Shown piece after piece: positions 8,423 through 17,899 of a DNA stretch of 64,000 nucleotides. The notes below the pieces were generated by a model. The model ran no database searches. It had not been told where the DNA came from and was given only the letters and a program-made list of their open reading frames with translations. Every line of letters begins with the position of its first letter. The first letter of the stretch is position 1. The DNA comes from DASXKD01 sp963806145 (GTDB lineage Bacteria; Actinomycetota; Actinomycetes; Streptosporangiales; Streptosporangiaceae): assembly GCA_963806145.1 (NCBI GenBank), contig CAWDXD010000034.1, forward strand, positions 33,282 through 97,281. Direction: 5' to 3'. The translations under genes were made by a program, and so were the position numbers.

Positions 8423-9670
8423 GTGCATCTGAGCCGCCTCGCGCTTACCGACTTCCGGTCTTACGCCGGGGTGGACCTGACCCTCGAACCCGGGGTGAGC
8501 ACGCTCATCGGCGCGAACGGGCAGGGCAAGACGAACGTGGTCGAGGCGGCCGGCTACCTGGCGACACTGGGCAGCCACCGGGTGGCCAGCGACGGGCCCC
8601 TGGTCCGCCACGGGGCGGAGCGGGCCATCCTGCGCGGCGCGGTGACCTCGGCCGAGCGCGACAGCCTGGTAGAGATCGAGATCAACCCCGGCCGTGCGAA
8701 CCGCGCCCGGCTGAACCGCACGCCGGTGTCCCGCCCGCGCCAGATTCTCGGCGTGCTGCGCACCGTGCTCTTCGCCCCCGAGGACCTGTCCCTGGTCAAG
8801 GGGGACCCAGAGCAGCGCCGCCGGTACCTCGACGACCTCCTGGTCGCCCGGGCGCCCCGGTACGCCGGGGTCCGCGGAGACTACGAGCGGGTGCTGCGCC
8901 AGCGCACCGCGCTGCTCAAGTCGCTGCGCGGCCGGCCGTGGGCCCGGCAGCTCGCCGGGGCCGGCCGGCCGGGCCCGGGTTCCCCGGACGAAGAGTTCCC
9001 CGGGGACTCCGGCGGCACGGGGGGCTCCGCCGCGGCCACGCTCGACGTGTGGGACGAGCACCTGGCCACGAAGGGCGCCGAGTTGCTGGCAGCCCGGATC
9101 AGCCTCACCGGCGCACTCAGGCCGTGGGTGACCCAGGCCTACACCGCGGTGTCCGGTGAGATCGCGACGGCTTCCATTGCGTACCGGCAGGCGTTCGGCA
9201 TCAATATCCCCGGTCAGCGGAACGGCGCAGGTGCCGCCGACCGGCCCGAGCCGGAGCCGGACGCGGAGAAGCTGGCGGCGTGGCTGCGCGAGGCGCTGGT
9301 GCTGGCCCGGTCCGAGGAGATCGAGCGGGGGGTGTGCCTGGTCGGCCCGCACCGTGACGAGCTGGAACTGCGGATTGGCGACCTGCCCGCCCGCGGTTAC
9401 GCCAGCCACGGCGAGTCGTGGTCGGCGGCGCTCGCGCTGCGGCTGGCCGCCTTCGAGTTGTTGCGTGAGAACGGGGACGATCCGGTGCTGTTGCTCGACG
9501 ACGTGTTCGCGGAACTCGACTCGGGGCGGCGGGAGCGCCTCGCGGCCGTGGCGGCGGGCGCGGAGCAGGTGATCGTCACCGCCGCCGTGGCGCAGGACGT
9601 ACCGCCGGTGCTCGCGGGCGCCCGCTTCGACGTCGCGGAGGGGAGCGTAACGCGTGCCGGAGGAGACTGA
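8423..9670 (+). CDS. recF: DNA replication/repair protein RecF
   Basis: RecF loads RecA at gapped DNA during recombinational repair. The 415-residue protein begins MHLSRLALTDFRSYAGV and has Walker A GANGQGKTN near residue 34. The ABC-type signature region and Walker B VLLLDDVFAELD sit near the C-terminus. An Ala/Gly/Pro-rich insertion around residues 170-210 makes it longer than the usual 370-380. The GTG at 8423 is chosen because the conserved N-terminus starts there; no strong ribosome site is visible. It overlaps the next gene by 17 bases. Confidence 0.95.
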   Translation: MHLSRLALTDFRSYAGVDLTLEPGVSTLIGANGQGKTNVVEAAGYLATLGSHRVASDGPLVRHGAERAILRGAVTSAERDSLVEIEINPGRANRARLNRTPVSRPRQILGVLRTVLFAPEDLSLVKGDPEQRRRYLDDLLVARAPRYAGVRGDYERVLRQRTALLKSLRGRPWARQLAGAGRPGPGSPDEEFPGDSGGTGGSAAATLDVWDEHLATKGAELLAARISLTGALRPWVTQAYTAVSGEIATASIAYRQAFGINIPGQRNGAGAADRPEPEPDAEKLAAWLREALVLARSEEIERGVCLVGPHRDELELRIGDLPARGYASHGESWSAALALRLAAFELLRENGDDPVLLLDDVFAELDSGRRERLAAVAAGAEQVIVTAAVAQDVPPVLAGARFDVAEGSVTRAGGD

Positions 9671-10349
9671 CTGGCAGCGCCGGGCCCGGATGGCCGCGGA
9701 CGCGCTCGCGGAGGCCAAGGCGGACGCCCAGGCCAAGGGCCATTACCCGGCGTCAAGAGGCCGGGCGCGGCTGGCTCGCGGCGGATCGGCCCCAGCGCCG
9801 GCGCCCGGGGTACCGGGGGCCGGGACGCCTGAGGCCGGGGGGCCAGCGCACAGCGGATCTCCCGCGCCGGGCGGATCCGCGGCTGCGGCCGGATCCCGGG
9901 CCGCCGACGGGTCCCCGCTGCCGGGCGCGGGCCCGCCCGGGCGGGCGGCCGTTCCCGGCCCGCGGCGGCCGCGCCCCGGCGGCCGTTCCCGGCGCGCGGA
10001 CCCGCAGCCGCTGAGTACCGCCCTGGACGGCCTGCTGGGCGATCAGGGCTGGCGGTTGGAGGCCGCGGTCGGCTCGGTGTTCGGCCGCTGGGACCAGCTT
10101 GTCGGGCCCGATGTGGCCGCGCACACCAGGCCGGAGCGGTTCAACGACGGCGAACTCGTGGTGATCGCCGACTCCGCCGCGTGGGCCACTCAGGTGAGAT
10201 TGCTCACGTCCGCGGTGCTGCGCAGGCTGAACGAGGAACTGGGGCACGGGACGGTCACCCGGGTGGTGGTGCGCGGCCCGGCGCCGCCCCGCCGGATGGG
10301 CCCGCTACGGGTTCGCGGCACGCGGGAACATAACGACGACTACGGCTGA
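9654..10349 (+). CDS. DUF721 / DciA-like protein
   Basis: The 231-residue protein has an N-terminal helix, a low-complexity Pro/Gly/Ala linker of about 100 residues, and a C-terminal DUF721 domain with LDGLLGDQGWRLEAAVGSVFGRWDQLVGPDVAAHTRPERF. DUF721 proteins related to DciA help load the replicative helicase in bacteria without DnaC. Its place between recF and gyrB is conserved in actinobacteria. It starts with GTG inside the end of recF, implying translational coupling. Confidence 0.88.
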   Translation: MPEETDWQRRARMAADALAEAKADAQAKGHYPASRGRARLARGGSAPAPAPGVPGAGTPEAGGPAHSGSPAPGGSAAAAGSRAADGSPLPGAGPPGRAAVPGPRRPRPGGRSRRADPQPLSTALDGLLGDQGWRLEAAVGSVFGRWDQLVGPDVAAHTRPERFNDGELVVIADSAAWATQVRLLTSAVLRRLNEELGHGTVTRVVVRGPAPPRRMGPLRVRGTREHNDDYG

Positions 10350-10456
10350 GTCAGGACGCCTTACCAGGTAAAATCAAAGGGAAAGGGCCCCGGGGCGGGA
10401 ACGCGGGGGGCTGACGCATGGGCCCCGGGCGCATCTGTTTCAGGAGGAGCTTGTTC

Positions 10457-12394
10457 TTGGCCTACGACGCGCGCTCGATTACGGTCCTCGAAGGCCTTGA
10501 GGCCGTTCGCAAGCGACCTGGTATGTACATCGGCTCCACCGGTGAGCGCGGACTTCACCACCTGGTCCAGGAGGTGGTGGACAACGCCGTCGATGAGGCG
10601 CTGGCCGGCTTCTGCGACCGGATCGAAGTCACCCTGCTCGCCGACGGTGGTGTCCAGGTCGCCGACAACGGCCGCGGCATCCCGGTGGACGACCACCCGG
10701 TGGAGAAACGGCCCGCCGTCGAGGTCGTGCTCACTACCCTGCACGCCGGCGGCAAGTTCGACGCCAAGTCCTACGCGGTCTCCGGCGGCCTGCACGGCGT
10801 CGGCGTGTCGGTGGTCAACGCGCTGTCCGCGCGGCTGGACGTGGAGATCATGCGGGACGGCTACGCGTGGCGCCAGTCCTACCGGACCGGCGAGCCCGCC
10901 GGGGCACTGGTCCGCGGCGAGGCCACCGACCGGCACGGCACCATCATCAGTTTCTGGCCGGACTCCGCCATTTTCGAGTCCACCGAATGGAGTTTCGAAA
11001 CGCTGTCCCGGCGGCTCCAGGAAATGGCATTCCTGGTCCGGGGGCTGGCGATCGTGCTTACCGACCAGCGCCCGGCGCATATCAACGGCGAGCCGCGGGT
11101 GGTGGAGTATCAGTACGACGGCGGCATCGCTGACTTCGTCCGGTACCTGAACGGCACCAAGGATCCGGTACACGCCTCGGTGATCGAGTTCGGCGGGGAG
11201 GGCCCGGGCATCGCCGCCGAGATCGCGATGCAGTGGAACTCCTCCTACGCCGAGTCGGTGTATACGTTCGCGAACACGATCAACACGGCCGAGGGCGGTA
11301 CCCATGAGGAGGGCTTCCGGTCCGCGCTCACCTCGATTGTGAACCGGTACGCCCGCGACCAGAGGCTGCTGCGCGAGAAGGACGAGAACCTCACCGGTGA
11401 GGACGTGCGCGAGGGCCTGGCCGCGATCATCCACGTCAAGCTGGCCGAGCCGCAGTTCGAGGGTCAGACCAAGACCAAGCTCGGCAACACCGAGGCCAAG
11501 TCGTTCGTGCAGAAGGTGTGCAACGACCATCTGCGGGACTGGTTCGAGCGCAACCCCGGCGAAGCCAAGGACATCATCACCAAGGCGGCCCAGGCGGCTC
11601 ACGCCAGGATCGCGGCCAGGCAGGCCCGCGACCTGACCCGGCGCAAGGGATTGCTGGAGTCGACGTCGCTGCCGGGCAAGCTGTCGGATTGCCAGTCGGG
11701 CGAGCCGGAAAAGTGCGAGATCTACGTAGTCGAGGGTGACTCGGCCGGCGGTTCGGCCAAGTCGGGCCGGGACCCGCTGTTCCAGGCCATCCTCCCGATC
11801 CGGGGCAAGATCCTCAACGTGGAGAAGGCCCGGATCGACCGGGTGCTGAAGAACACCGAGATCCAGGCGATGATCACGGCACTGGGCACCGGCATCCACG
11901 ACGACTTTGACATCACCAGGCTGCGCTACTTCAAGATCATCTTGATGGCGGACGCGGACGTGGACGGCCAGCACATCAGGACGCTGCTGCTCACCCTGCT
12001 GTTCCGGTTCATGAAGCCGCTGATCGAAGCGGGCCACGTATACCTAGCCCAGCCGCCGCTCTACAAGATCAAGTGGGAGGGGCGCGGGAACCCCCCGGAG
12101 TACGCCTACTCCGACCGGGAGCGGGACGCGGTGATCGAGGCGGGCATCGCGGCCGGCCGCAAGGACCCCCGGCCCCGCGACGGGATCCAGCGGTTCAAGG
12201 GCCTCGGCGAGATGAACGCGAACGAGCTGTGGGAAACCACGATGAACCCGGCGCACCGGGTGCTGCTCCAGGTCACGCTGGACGACGCGGCGCAGGCGGA
12301 CGAACTGTTCAGCGTGCTGATGGGCGAGGACGTGGAGGCACGGCGGTCGTTCATCCAGCGCAACGCCAAGGACGTGAGGTTCCTCGACATCTAA
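10457..12394 (+). CDS. gyrB: DNA gyrase subunit B
   Basis: GyrB supplies the ATPase of gyrase, which introduces negative supercoils with GyrA. The GHKL ATP site (EVVDNAVDEALAG, DNGRGIPV, GLHGVGVSVVNALS), the transducer, and the TOPRIM blocks EGDSAGGSAKSGRD and ADADVDGQHIRTL are all present. Length is about 645 residues, normal for the family. I prefer the TTG at 10457, nine bases after AGGAGG. An ATG at 10418 would add 13 residues and place the SD inside the gene, so it is less likely. The C-terminus FIQRNAKDVRFLDI is intact. Confidence 0.96.
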   Translation: MAYDARSITVLEGLEAVRKRPGMYIGSTGERGLHHLVQEVVDNAVDEALAGFCDRIEVTLLADGGVQVADNGRGIPVDDHPVEKRPAVEVVLTTLHAGGKFDAKSYAVSGGLHGVGVSVVNALSARLDVEIMRDGYAWRQSYRTGEPAGALVRGEATDRHGTIISFWPDSAIFESTEWSFETLSRRLQEMAFLVRGLAIVLTDQRPAHINGEPRVVEYQYDGGIADFVRYLNGTKDPVHASVIEFGGEGPGIAAEIAMQWNSSYAESVYTFANTINTAEGGTHEEGFRSALTSIVNRYARDQRLLREKDENLTGEDVREGLAAIIHVKLAEPQFEGQTKTKLGNTEAKSFVQKVCNDHLRDWFERNPGEAKDIITKAAQAAHARIAARQARDLTRRKGLLESTSLPGKLSDCQSGEPEKCEIYVVEGDSAGGSAKSGRDPLFQAILPIRGKILNVEKARIDRVLKNTEIQAMITALGTGIHDDFDITRLRYFKIILMADADVDGQHIRTLLLTLLFRFMKPLIEAGHVYLAQPPLYKIKWEGRGNPPEYAYSDRERDAVIEAGIAAGRKDPRPRDGIQRFKGLGEMNANELWETTMNPAHRVLLQVTLDDAAQADELFSVLMGEDVEARRSFIQRNAKDVRFLDI

Positions 12395-12493
12395 CGGCCG
12401 GGCAGGCGCCGCGGCCGTCTTGAGCCGCGCGGGCGCCAGCCGGTCATCGTGGCCAGCAAACCGCCGTTCATCAGGCACGGGAAGGATCAGCTA

Positions 12494-15094
12494 GTGACGG
12501 ACGTGGACTCGGGAACCGTACCGTCGGGTGGAGGTGACCGGACCGAGCCGGTCGACATCCAGGTCGAGATGCAGCGCAGTTACATCGACTACGCCATGTC
12601 GGTCATCGTCGGCCGTGCCCTGCCCGACGTCAGGGACGGGCTCAAGCCCGTGCACACGCGGATCCTCTTCGCGATGTACGACGGCGGGTACCGGCCGGAC
12701 CGGGGCTACTCCAAGTGCGCCAGGGTCATCGGCGATGTGATGGGCCAGTACCACCCGCACGGCGACTCGGCCATCTACGACGCGCTGGTGCGCCTGGCCC
12801 AGCCGTGGGCGATGCGGATGCCGCTGGTCGACGGGCAGGGCAACTTCGGCTCGCCGGGCAACGACCCGGCGGCCGCCTACCGGTACACCGAGTGCCGGCT
12901 CGCGCCGCTGGCCATGGAGATGCTCAGGGACATCGACAAGGACACCGTCGACTTCCGGCCCAACTACGACGGGCGCTCCAACGAGCCCGTGGTCCTGCCA
13001 AGCAGGTTCCCCAACCTGCTGGTCAACGGTTCCGAGGGGATCGCGGTCGGCATGGCGACCAAGATCCCGCCGCACAACCTGCGAGAGGTGGCGTCCGGCG
13101 CCCAGTGGTTCCTCGACAACCCCGAGGCCACCGACGAGGAACTGCTCGAGGCCCTGCTCGCCCGGGTCAAGGGGCCGGACTTCCCCACCCGCGGCCTGAT
13201 CGTCGGGCACCGGGGCATCGAGGAGGCCTACCGCACCGGGCGCGGCTCCATCACCATGCGCGCCGTGGTCGAGGTGGAGGAGGACAACCGCGGCCGTGCC
13301 TGCCTGGTGGTCACCGAACTCCCCTACCAGGTCAACCCGGAGAACCTGGCCGCCAAGATCGCCGAACTTGTGCGGGACGGCCGGGTCGGCGGCATCGCCG
13401 ACATCCGCGACGAGAGCAGCGGCCGCACCGGCCAGCGGCTGGTGATCATCCTCAAGCGGGATGCGGTCGCCAAGATCGTGCTGAACAACCTGTACAAGCA
13501 CACTCAGCTCCAGGAGACGTTCGGCGCGAACATGCTGGCGCTCGTCGACGGGGTGCCCCGCACGCTCCGGCTCGACCAGCTCATCCGGCACTGGGTGACG
13601 CACCAGGTCAACGTGATTGTCCGGCGCACCCGCTTCCTGCTGCGCCGGGCGCAGGAGCGTGCGCACATCGTCAGCGCGCTGCTGAAGGCGATCGACCAGA
13701 TCGACGCGGTGATCGCGCTGATCCGGGGCAGCGAGTCCGCCTCGGCGGCGCAGCGGGGCCTGCAGGATCTGCTCGACATCGACGAGGAGCAGGCCCGCGC
13801 CATCCTCGACATGCAACTGCGCAGGCTCGCCGCCCTGGAGCGCCGCCAGCTCACCGACGAGTACGAGCAGCTCATGGCCCAGATCGCCGAGTATGAGGGG
13901 ATTCTCGCCTCCCCGGCGCGGCAGCGGGAGATCATCGGTGAGGAACTTGGCGAGATCGTGGCCAAGTACGGGGACGAACGGCGGACCCAGCTCATCGCTT
14001 ACGACGGGGACGTGACTAACGAGGACCTCATCGCCGAGGAGGACGTGGTCGTCACGATCACCCGGGGCGGTTACGCCAAGCGGACCAAGACCGATCTCTA
14101 CCGGGCCCAGCGCCGCGGCGGCAAGGGGGTCCGTGGTGCCCACCTGCGCACCGACGACATCGTCGATCACTTCTTCGTGACCACGACGCACCACTGGATC
14201 CTGTTCTTCACCAACAAGGGCCGGGTGTACCGGGCGAAGGCCTATGAGCTGCCCGATTCCGCCAGGGATGCCCGCGGCCAGCACGTGGCGAACTTGCTGG
14301 CGTTCCAGCCCGACGAGCGGATCGCCGAGGTGCTGGCCCTGCGGGACTACACGGTGGCGCCGTACCTGGTGCTGGCCACCAAGGGCGGGCTGGTGAAGAA
14401 GTCCCGGCTGACCGACTTCGACTCGCCGCGCTCAGGCGGGATCATCGCGATCAACCTGCGCGAGGACGACGAGGTGATCGCCGCCCGGCTGACGTCACCG
14501 GACCAGGACCTGCTGCTGGTCAGCAAGCGGGCCCAGGCGCTGCGGTTCCACGCGACCGACGAGGCGCTCCGCCCCATGGGCCGGGCCACTTCAGGTGTGA
14601 TCGGCATGCGGTTCGCCAACGGCGACGAACTGCTCGGCATGTACGTGGTGCGGGAGGGCGCGGACGTGCTGGTCGCGACCGCCGGTGGTTATGCCAAGCG
14701 CACCCCCACCGACCAGTACCCGGTCAAGGGCCGTGGTGGCATGGGGGTCGTGACGGCGAGGATCGTGGACGACCGGGGCGAGCTTGTCGGAGCGCTCATG
14801 GTGCTGCCGGAGGACGAGGTCTTCGCGATTACCTCCGCCGGTGGAGTCATCAGGACCGCTGCCGCCGAGGTGAAGCAGTCCGGGCGGCAGACGATGGGCG
14901 TGCGGCTGATGAACCTCGCCGAAGGGGACAGCGTGGTCGCCGTCGCGCGTAACGCCGAGGCCGCCTCTGATGCCGTAGCGGACGACGACGAAGCCGACGA
15001 CGAGGACCTGTCCGCGGCAGGCGAAGCCCCGGCGGGCAGCCCCGCGGCCGAGGCGGATGCCGGCCTGACAGCGGGTGAACCCTCGGACGGGTGA
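12494..15094 (+). CDS. gyrA: DNA gyrase subunit A
   Basis: GyrA carries the DNA cleavage-reunion tyrosine and the DNA-wrapping C-terminal domain. The start IQVEMQRSYIDYAMSVIVGRALPDVRDG is canonical and the active-site region DPAAAYRYTECRLA includes the catalytic Tyr. The quinolone region reads HPHGDSAIYDALVRLAQ with Ser and Asp at the usual resistance positions, so no classic resistance change is seen. GyrA-box repeats follow, and an acidic tail ends the protein (866 residues). The GTG at 12494 follows GAAGGA; an upstream GTG at 12449 would add 15 residues. Confidence 0.96.
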   Translation: MTDVDSGTVPSGGGDRTEPVDIQVEMQRSYIDYAMSVIVGRALPDVRDGLKPVHTRILFAMYDGGYRPDRGYSKCARVIGDVMGQYHPHGDSAIYDALVRLAQPWAMRMPLVDGQGNFGSPGNDPAAAYRYTECRLAPLAMEMLRDIDKDTVDFRPNYDGRSNEPVVLPSRFPNLLVNGSEGIAVGMATKIPPHNLREVASGAQWFLDNPEATDEELLEALLARVKGPDFPTRGLIVGHRGIEEAYRTGRGSITMRAVVEVEEDNRGRACLVVTELPYQVNPENLAAKIAELVRDGRVGGIADIRDESSGRTGQRLVIILKRDAVAKIVLNNLYKHTQLQETFGANMLALVDGVPRTLRLDQLIRHWVTHQVNVIVRRTRFLLRRAQERAHIVSALLKAIDQIDAVIALIRGSESASAAQRGLQDLLDIDEEQARAILDMQLRRLAALERRQLTDEYEQLMAQIAEYEGILASPARQREIIGEELGEIVAKYGDERRTQLIAYDGDVTNEDLIAEEDVVVTITRGGYAKRTKTDLYRAQRRGGKGVRGAHLRTDDIVDHFFVTTTHHWILFFTNKGRVYRAKAYELPDSARDARGQHVANLLAFQPDERIAEVLALRDYTVAPYLVLATKGGLVKKSRLTDFDSPRSGGIIAINLREDDEVIAARLTSPDQDLLLVSKRAQALRFHATDEALRPMGRATSGVIGMRFANGDELLGMYVVREGADVLVATAGGYAKRTPTDQYPVKGRGGMGVVTARIVDDRGELVGALMVLPEDEVFAITSAGGVIRTAAAEVKQSGRQTMGVRLMNLAEGDSVVAVARNAEAASDAVADDDEADDEDLSAAGEAPAGSPAAEADAGLTAGEPSDG

Positions 15095-15245
15095 TCCGCA
15101 CAATGTGGCCGAACAGGTAAATTCGTCCGTGTTTGCAACGGATCGGGAGGGCAAGGCGTCATAGAAGTACCGGCCAGGCACGCGCGCCTGCGCCGGTAGT
15201 GTTGCCGGATAAGCTCGACCAAGGAGCTTCCCGAAGGAGGACGGC

Positions 15246-16463
15246 GTGGATCACCGCGTGGAGCCACCAGCGTGGCTGCCTCAGGGGGCTGCGCCGGAAG
15301 CAGCTGACCCTGAGGCTGACGACAGTACTGCGGCTGAGGGCGCTCAACAAGCCGAGGACAGCAACGAAGCACCGGCCGAGGCCGCCGAGGAGTTCGCCAA
15401 CGGCAACGGCAACGGCCACGACAGTTCCTTTACCTACTCCGGTGACGACTCCTACAACTACGGCGGGGACGCACCGTTCGGCGACGGCACCAGCTATCGA
15501 AGCCCGTTCACGCCGCACACGCCTGCCGGCACCAGTTATGAGCCCGAGGAGCCGGCCTCGGCGGAGAACGGGCTCCCGGGCAGCGACCCGGACGACAGCG
15601 ACGACATGCCGGAACCCGGCCCGGCCGGGCATGACCTGCCAGCCAGCGGGCTCTCCGAAGGCGGGCTGGCCAGCGACGCGCTCCCCGGCAACGACCTGCC
15701 AGCCAGCGGGCTCGGCGACCCCGCCATGCCCGACACGGGCTTCGCGGCCGCCGGTGCGGGCTACCACAGCCCCGGGGCCAACTACACCGACCACGGCTCG
15801 GGGACCAGCTACACCGACCACGGTTCCGGGCCTGGCTACCCCGACACGGCCGCGGCGAGCTACACCGACCCCGCCGCGCCGCCGTACCCGGCCGCTGAGC
15901 CGCTGGCGGCCGCGACCGAGACCAGCACTGCGTTCAGCGGCCCGGGCACCGCCGCCGGAGAGCAGCGCGCGACGTTCGGGACAAGCGCTGCCGCGGCCGG
16001 TGGCATCGGCGCAACCCTGCGCGCCAGCAAGCAGCGTGGCACGGCCAGGTTCTCCCGCGGGGAGTCGGTGAAGAGCCGCCCGGCCAGCTCGCAGGCCCGC
16101 AAGGCCAACCTGGTGATATCGCGGGTAGAGCCATGGTCGGTCATGAAGTTCAGCTTCCTGATCTCCCTGGTGCTCTGGATCGTAATGTTCGTCGCCGTGG
16201 CCCTGCTCTATTACGCGCTGTCCAGCCTCGGCGTGTTCGCCGCCCTGCAGCGGACCCTGGCCAGCGTCACATCCAGCCAGACGTCGGCCGGCGTGGACCT
16301 GACCAAATGGACCTCGGCGCCGCGGATCCTGGGGTACACCATGCTGCTCGGCGCGGTCGACGTCGTTCTGATCACCGCCATCGCCACCGTGGGCGCGGTC
16401 GTCTACAACCTGGTGACGCACCTTGGTGGCGGGATCGAGGTCACCCTCAAGGAGACCGATTAG
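15246..16463 (+). CDS. DUF3566 transmembrane protein
   Basis: The 405-residue protein has about 280 residues of acidic, Gly/Ser/Tyr-rich low complexity with repeated TDHGSG and LPASGL units, then a C-terminal DUF3566 domain. The domain has two hydrophobic segments (FLISLVLWIVMFVAVALLYY and MLLGAVDVVLITAIATVGAVVY). The gene regularly follows gyrA in actinobacteria; its role is unknown. The GTG start has GAAGGAGG upstream. The disordered part probably faces the cytoplasm, which is inference. Confidence 0.88.
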   Translation: MDHRVEPPAWLPQGAAPEAADPEADDSTAAEGAQQAEDSNEAPAEAAEEFANGNGNGHDSSFTYSGDDSYNYGGDAPFGDGTSYRSPFTPHTPAGTSYEPEEPASAENGLPGSDPDDSDDMPEPGPAGHDLPASGLSEGGLASDALPGNDLPASGLGDPAMPDTGFAAAGAGYHSPGANYTDHGSGTSYTDHGSGPGYPDTAAASYTDPAAPPYPAAEPLAAATETSTAFSGPGTAAGEQRATFGTSAAAAGGIGATLRASKQRGTARFSRGESVKSRPASSQARKANLVISRVEPWSVMKFSFLISLVLWIVMFVAVALLYYALSSLGVFAALQRTLASVTSSQTSAGVDLTKWTSAPRILGYTMLLGAVDVVLITAIATVGAVVYNLVTHLGGGIEVTLKETD

Positions 16464-16545
16464 CACGCCACCGTCACGGATGCGGTAACCTTTCCCGTCG
16501 GCGTGCTCCCGCCCGACCAAGGGCCGCAGGCACCGCCGTCGCTGA

Positions 16546-16622
16546 GGGGCTATAGCTCAGCCGGTTAGAGCGCTTCCCTGATAAGGAAGAGGTCCGTGGT
16601 TCAAGTCCACGTAGCCCCACCA
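16546..16622 (+). tRNA. tRNA-Ile (anticodon GAT)
   Basis: A full cloverleaf can be drawn: acceptor GGGGCTA/TAGCCCC, D arm, anticodon stem CTTCC/GGAAG around loop CTGATAA (anticodon GAT), T arm CGTGG/CCACG. The discriminator A is at 16619 and an encoded CCA follows at 16620-16622. It follows gyrA-DUF3566 as in related genomes. Its 3' half is the attachment core for the island to its right. Confidence 0.97.
16578..16622 (+). repeat. Attachment core copy 1 (inside tRNA-Ile)
   Basis: These 45 bases, from the anticodon loop (CTGATAAGG) to the CCA end, are repeated identically at 24477-24521, 28574-28618 and 36697-36741. This is the classic footprint of tyrosine-integrase elements inserted at a tRNA 3' end. 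Integrase remnants start about 30-60 bases after copies 1 and 4. Confidence 0.92.
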
Positions 16623-16650
16623 CCCGTATCCCCAGCTCAGGCCCCATCCG

Positions 16651-16925
16651 GTCCCGGCTCTGTCTTCCGATCACGAGGCACCCTGGTTGTTTCGTGCCCG
16701 CTGCGTGCCCGATGGTCGCCGACGACCACGCTCACCAGTACGATCTGGTTGGGTCTGGGCTAGCCTGCTGAGCGACTCTGCGATCTCCCGCTGGCGAGCG
16801 TCACTGCCATGCATATAGATCAGAGCAGCGCGGGTGCTGCTGTGGCCCATCCGGTCCATCATCTCCCGGAGGGTGGCGCCGGTCGCGGCGGTGAAGTGGT
16901 TCCCGGTATGCCGCAGATCGTGAAA
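16651..16925. repeat. 275-base direct repeat, copy A (integrase tail)
   Basis: This stretch matches 17919-18193 over its full length with only one difference noticed near its start (ccgatcacg versus ccgaccacg). It covers the integrase 3' end. The first 40 bases also resemble 36772-36800 next to attachment core 4. Confidence 0.9.
16671..16925 (-). pseudogene. Tyrosine integrase, C-terminal remnant
   Basis: The minus frame encodes only the C-terminal catalytic end of a tyrosine recombinase: FHDLRHTGNHFTAATGA (Arg/His box), MMDRMGHSSTRAALIYMHG with the nucleophile Tyr, and a basic tail. The upstream part of the open frame (to 17012) is unrelated, so the N-terminal arm-binding and core-binding domains are missing. 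It sits beside attachment core 1, where an intact integrase would be expected. The same tail is found at 17919-18193 with one base difference seen, so one arose by duplication or by recombination between related elements. Confidence 0.85.
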
Positions 16926-17050
16926 CCTGAGTTGGGCCACGATTTGATCATGACCGCTATCGCGGGACGTTGACCTGCTGGTTTGCAGTTCGTGGGGGCT
17001 GAGCTTGCGCACTAGGCGCGGTCCGTAAAGTGGCCGCTGCGGGCCCGCTG

Positions 17051-17650
17051 TTACCGGAGCGGTTCAGCCGATGCTGCCCGCAGCCGGGCTAGCGATCCGG
17101 CTGCGACCAGGGCTGAGCCGACGGCCATCCTCGGCCAGCGCCGCTGCACGGCCCGGGCCGCCCGGAGGACGCCATACACGGCGTTCGGGGCTTCCATGGC
17201 GATCGCGAGCACCGTCAGCCGCCGCGGGTGGCGCAGGCGCCACGGCACGCTGAGGACCATCCACGCTACAGGGGAAACAAGGCCGTACCGGCGGAAGAAC
17301 CGCGAGACCCGGCGGGCTGCGGGTGTTTCCGTCCCGGCGGTAGCCGGGGCCTGTGTGCCACGCTTGCGCATCAGGTCCCTTAGCTGCCGCTGGATGTTCT
17401 CTTCCACCTCGGCCGGGGTCGGCGCTTCCGTGCCAAGGCCCCACGCCACCAGCCCGAAGCCAGCAGCGCCTGCCCACTCTGCCAGGGCCCGCTGCCGACG
17501 CCCGGCGGCCCAGTGCCCGGCCCCGGCGGCGGCCTGGACAACAACGGGGGCGACAGGGTTCACCCATCCGCGCGTCGTCGAGGGCCTGGCCCCGTCCAGA
17601 AGCATCAAGGCCACCCACTGCAACTGGGCCCTGCTGTCTCCACGAGCCAT
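17051..17650 (-). CDS. Hypothetical protein with hydrophobic segments
   Basis: The protein is about 199 residues from the ATG at 17650; a TTG at 17686 would add 12. I do not recognise the family. Hydrophobic stretches include VNPVAPVVVQAAAGAGHWAA, AGAAGFGLVAWGLG and YGLVSPVAWMVLSVPW, and an acidic helix with EENIQRQLRDLMRKRG lies in the middle, so a membrane-associated protein is plausible. It lies between the two copies of the integrase tail and is therefore cargo of the island or of a nested element. No strong ribosome site is seen. Confidence 0.55.
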   Translation of the reverse strand: MARGDSRAQLQWVALMLLDGARPSTTRGWVNPVAPVVVQAAAGAGHWAAGRRQRALAEWAGAAGFGLVAWGLGTEAPTPAEVEENIQRQLRDLMRKRGTQAPATAGTETPAARRVSRFFRRYGLVSPVAWMVLSVPWRLRHPRRLTVLAIAMEAPNAVYGVLRAARAVQRRWPRMAVGSALVAAGSLARLRAASAEPLR

Positions 17651-17899
17651 CCCGTCATTGTCGCCCTGGCGGCGCGTGTGTGCCAATACGCGCCGCAGGC
17701 GTGAGGCCCGTTCACCTGAATAAGGTCGCGAGTCTGAGGAGCGGAAGAAAGTGCCCCGTGACCGGGGTAGTCACGGGGCGGTTCGGCTGTGCTTGGATGC
17801 CCTGCTCTTGGCTCAGCGGGGCAGTCGCCGACCGAGCTAGAGGCGCTGTATCCGTCGCGTACGTGCTCCAAGACCTTCTAACGACAACTGACGTGCGCA

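Noticed and set aside
10361..14284. Long minus-strand frames opposite gyrB and gyrA
   Set aside because: Both are shadows of strongly conserved genes and lack any family pattern of their own.
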